Assembly: GCA_943325515.2 (NCBI GenBank)
Contig: CALPPS020000070.1
Location: 1 to 13,565, forward strand
Reading direction: 5' to 3'
Length of the DNA stretch: 13,565 nt
Source: Flavobacterium psychrophilum
GTDB lineage: Bacteria > Bacteroidota > Bacteroidia > Flavobacteriales > Flavobacteriaceae
Shown here piece by piece: positions 13,258 through 13,565 of this stretch. Every line of letters begins with the position of its first letter. Position 1 is the first letter of the stretch. Position numbers and translations under genes: made by a program. Below the pieces are notes generated by a model. It searched no databases, was not told the DNA's origin, and was given only the letters and a program-made list of their open reading frames with translations.

Positions 13258-13565
13258 ATGTTAAACGAAAAACAGTTATGGACTGAAGAAATTGTTTCAG
13301 ATAAATCTTTATTTTCAGTTAATCTCAGGGAAGTATGGAATTATCGCGATTTGTTATTAATGCTAGTCAAGAGAGATTATGTAACTTTTTATAAACAAAC
13401 AATTTTAGGCCCTATTTGGTTTTTTGTTCAGCCAATATTGACTACAGTAATTTATGTTATCCTATTTGGTCAGGTGGCAAAATTGTCTACTGATGGTTTA
13501 CCTCAAATGGCTTTTTATTTGTCTGGTGTAACTATTTGGAGTTATTTTTCTGATGTCTTAAATAA
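13258..13565 (+). CDS. wzm: ABC-2 type polysaccharide export permease, N-terminal part (cut by window end)
   Basis: The first 102 codons are present. The protein starts with a soluble segment (LFSVNLREVWNYRDLLLML, about 18-36). The gate-helix region of the Wzm/TagG family follows: KRDYVTFYKQTILGPIWFFVQP (about 38-59, basic and then aromatic). TM1 (about 59-75) and the loop before TM2 (YLSGVTIWSYF) come next. Wzm forms a homodimeric channel with the ATPase Wzt and exports lipid-linked O-antigen or capsule chains across the inner membrane. The wzt gene would be expected just beyond the window. The start is the only ATG giving the family N-terminus. Its presence means at least one glycan here is exported by the ABC route rather than by Wzx/Wzy. 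Confidence 0.9.
   Translation, partial: MLNEKQLWTEEIVSDKSLFSVNLREVWNYRDLLLMLVKRDYVTFYKQTILGPIWFFVQPILTTVIYVILFGQVAKLSTDGLPQMAFYLSGVTIWSYFSDVLN

Overview
The window looks like part of a cell-surface polysaccharide (O-antigen or capsule type) locus from a Bacteroidota bacterium, most likely a Flavobacterium or close relative. The grounds are strong AT-richness, short TA-rich leaders without clear Shine-Dalgarno sites, heptanucleotide repeat arrays of the GTTWTCD type, and a regulator plus UpxY-like (NusG-family) gene pair typical of Bacteroidota polysaccharide loci. I inferred this from gene content and motifs and made no database comparison.

Region 1 (1-2904) holds three genes and five heptamer repeat arrays. 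The genes are rmlB (dTDP-glucose 4,6-dehydratase), a four-helix-bundle S23-type protein, and, on the minus strand, an uncharacterised protein. Arrays touch or overlap the stop codons of all three genes. One further array lies inside the minus-strand gene and adds exactly 28 codons.

Region 2 (2905-4115) is a probable regulatory head. It has an AT-rich leader with a perfect 9-bp inverted repeat followed by a T-rich stretch, then a winged-helix/degenerate nucleotidyltransferase-like gene, then a NusG-family UpxY-like antiterminator. A second, GC-richer hairpin follows the antiterminator.

Region 3 (4116-13565) is a same-strand, tightly packed biosynthetic run. It contains a small EamA/ArnE-like membrane protein, a polyprenyl-phosphate-type GT2, a WecD-like acetyltransferase and a broken 5' remnant of a wecE-type aminotransferase. 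These are followed by a 608-residue membrane protein (GT-C or polymerase-like), intact wecE, a GT-C glycosyltransferase, a second polyprenyl-phosphate-type GT2, a methyltransferase and a UPF0104/LPG-synthase-TM-like membrane protein. The start of an ABC-2 polysaccharide export permease (wzm) is cut by the window end.

Taken together, RmlB, WecE and WecD could make dTDP-4-acetamido-4,6-dideoxy-galactose (dTDP-Fuc4NAc). The glucose-1-phosphate thymidylyltransferase (RmlA) is not in the window. Two GT2 plus flippase-like plus GT-C sets suggest polyprenyl-phosphate-linked sugars flipped and added outside the cytoplasm, while Wzm suggests that the main chain is exported by an ABC transporter. The wecE remnant, and a Wzm-like N-terminus on the GT-C protein at 9213, look like scars of past gene insertion in this locus.
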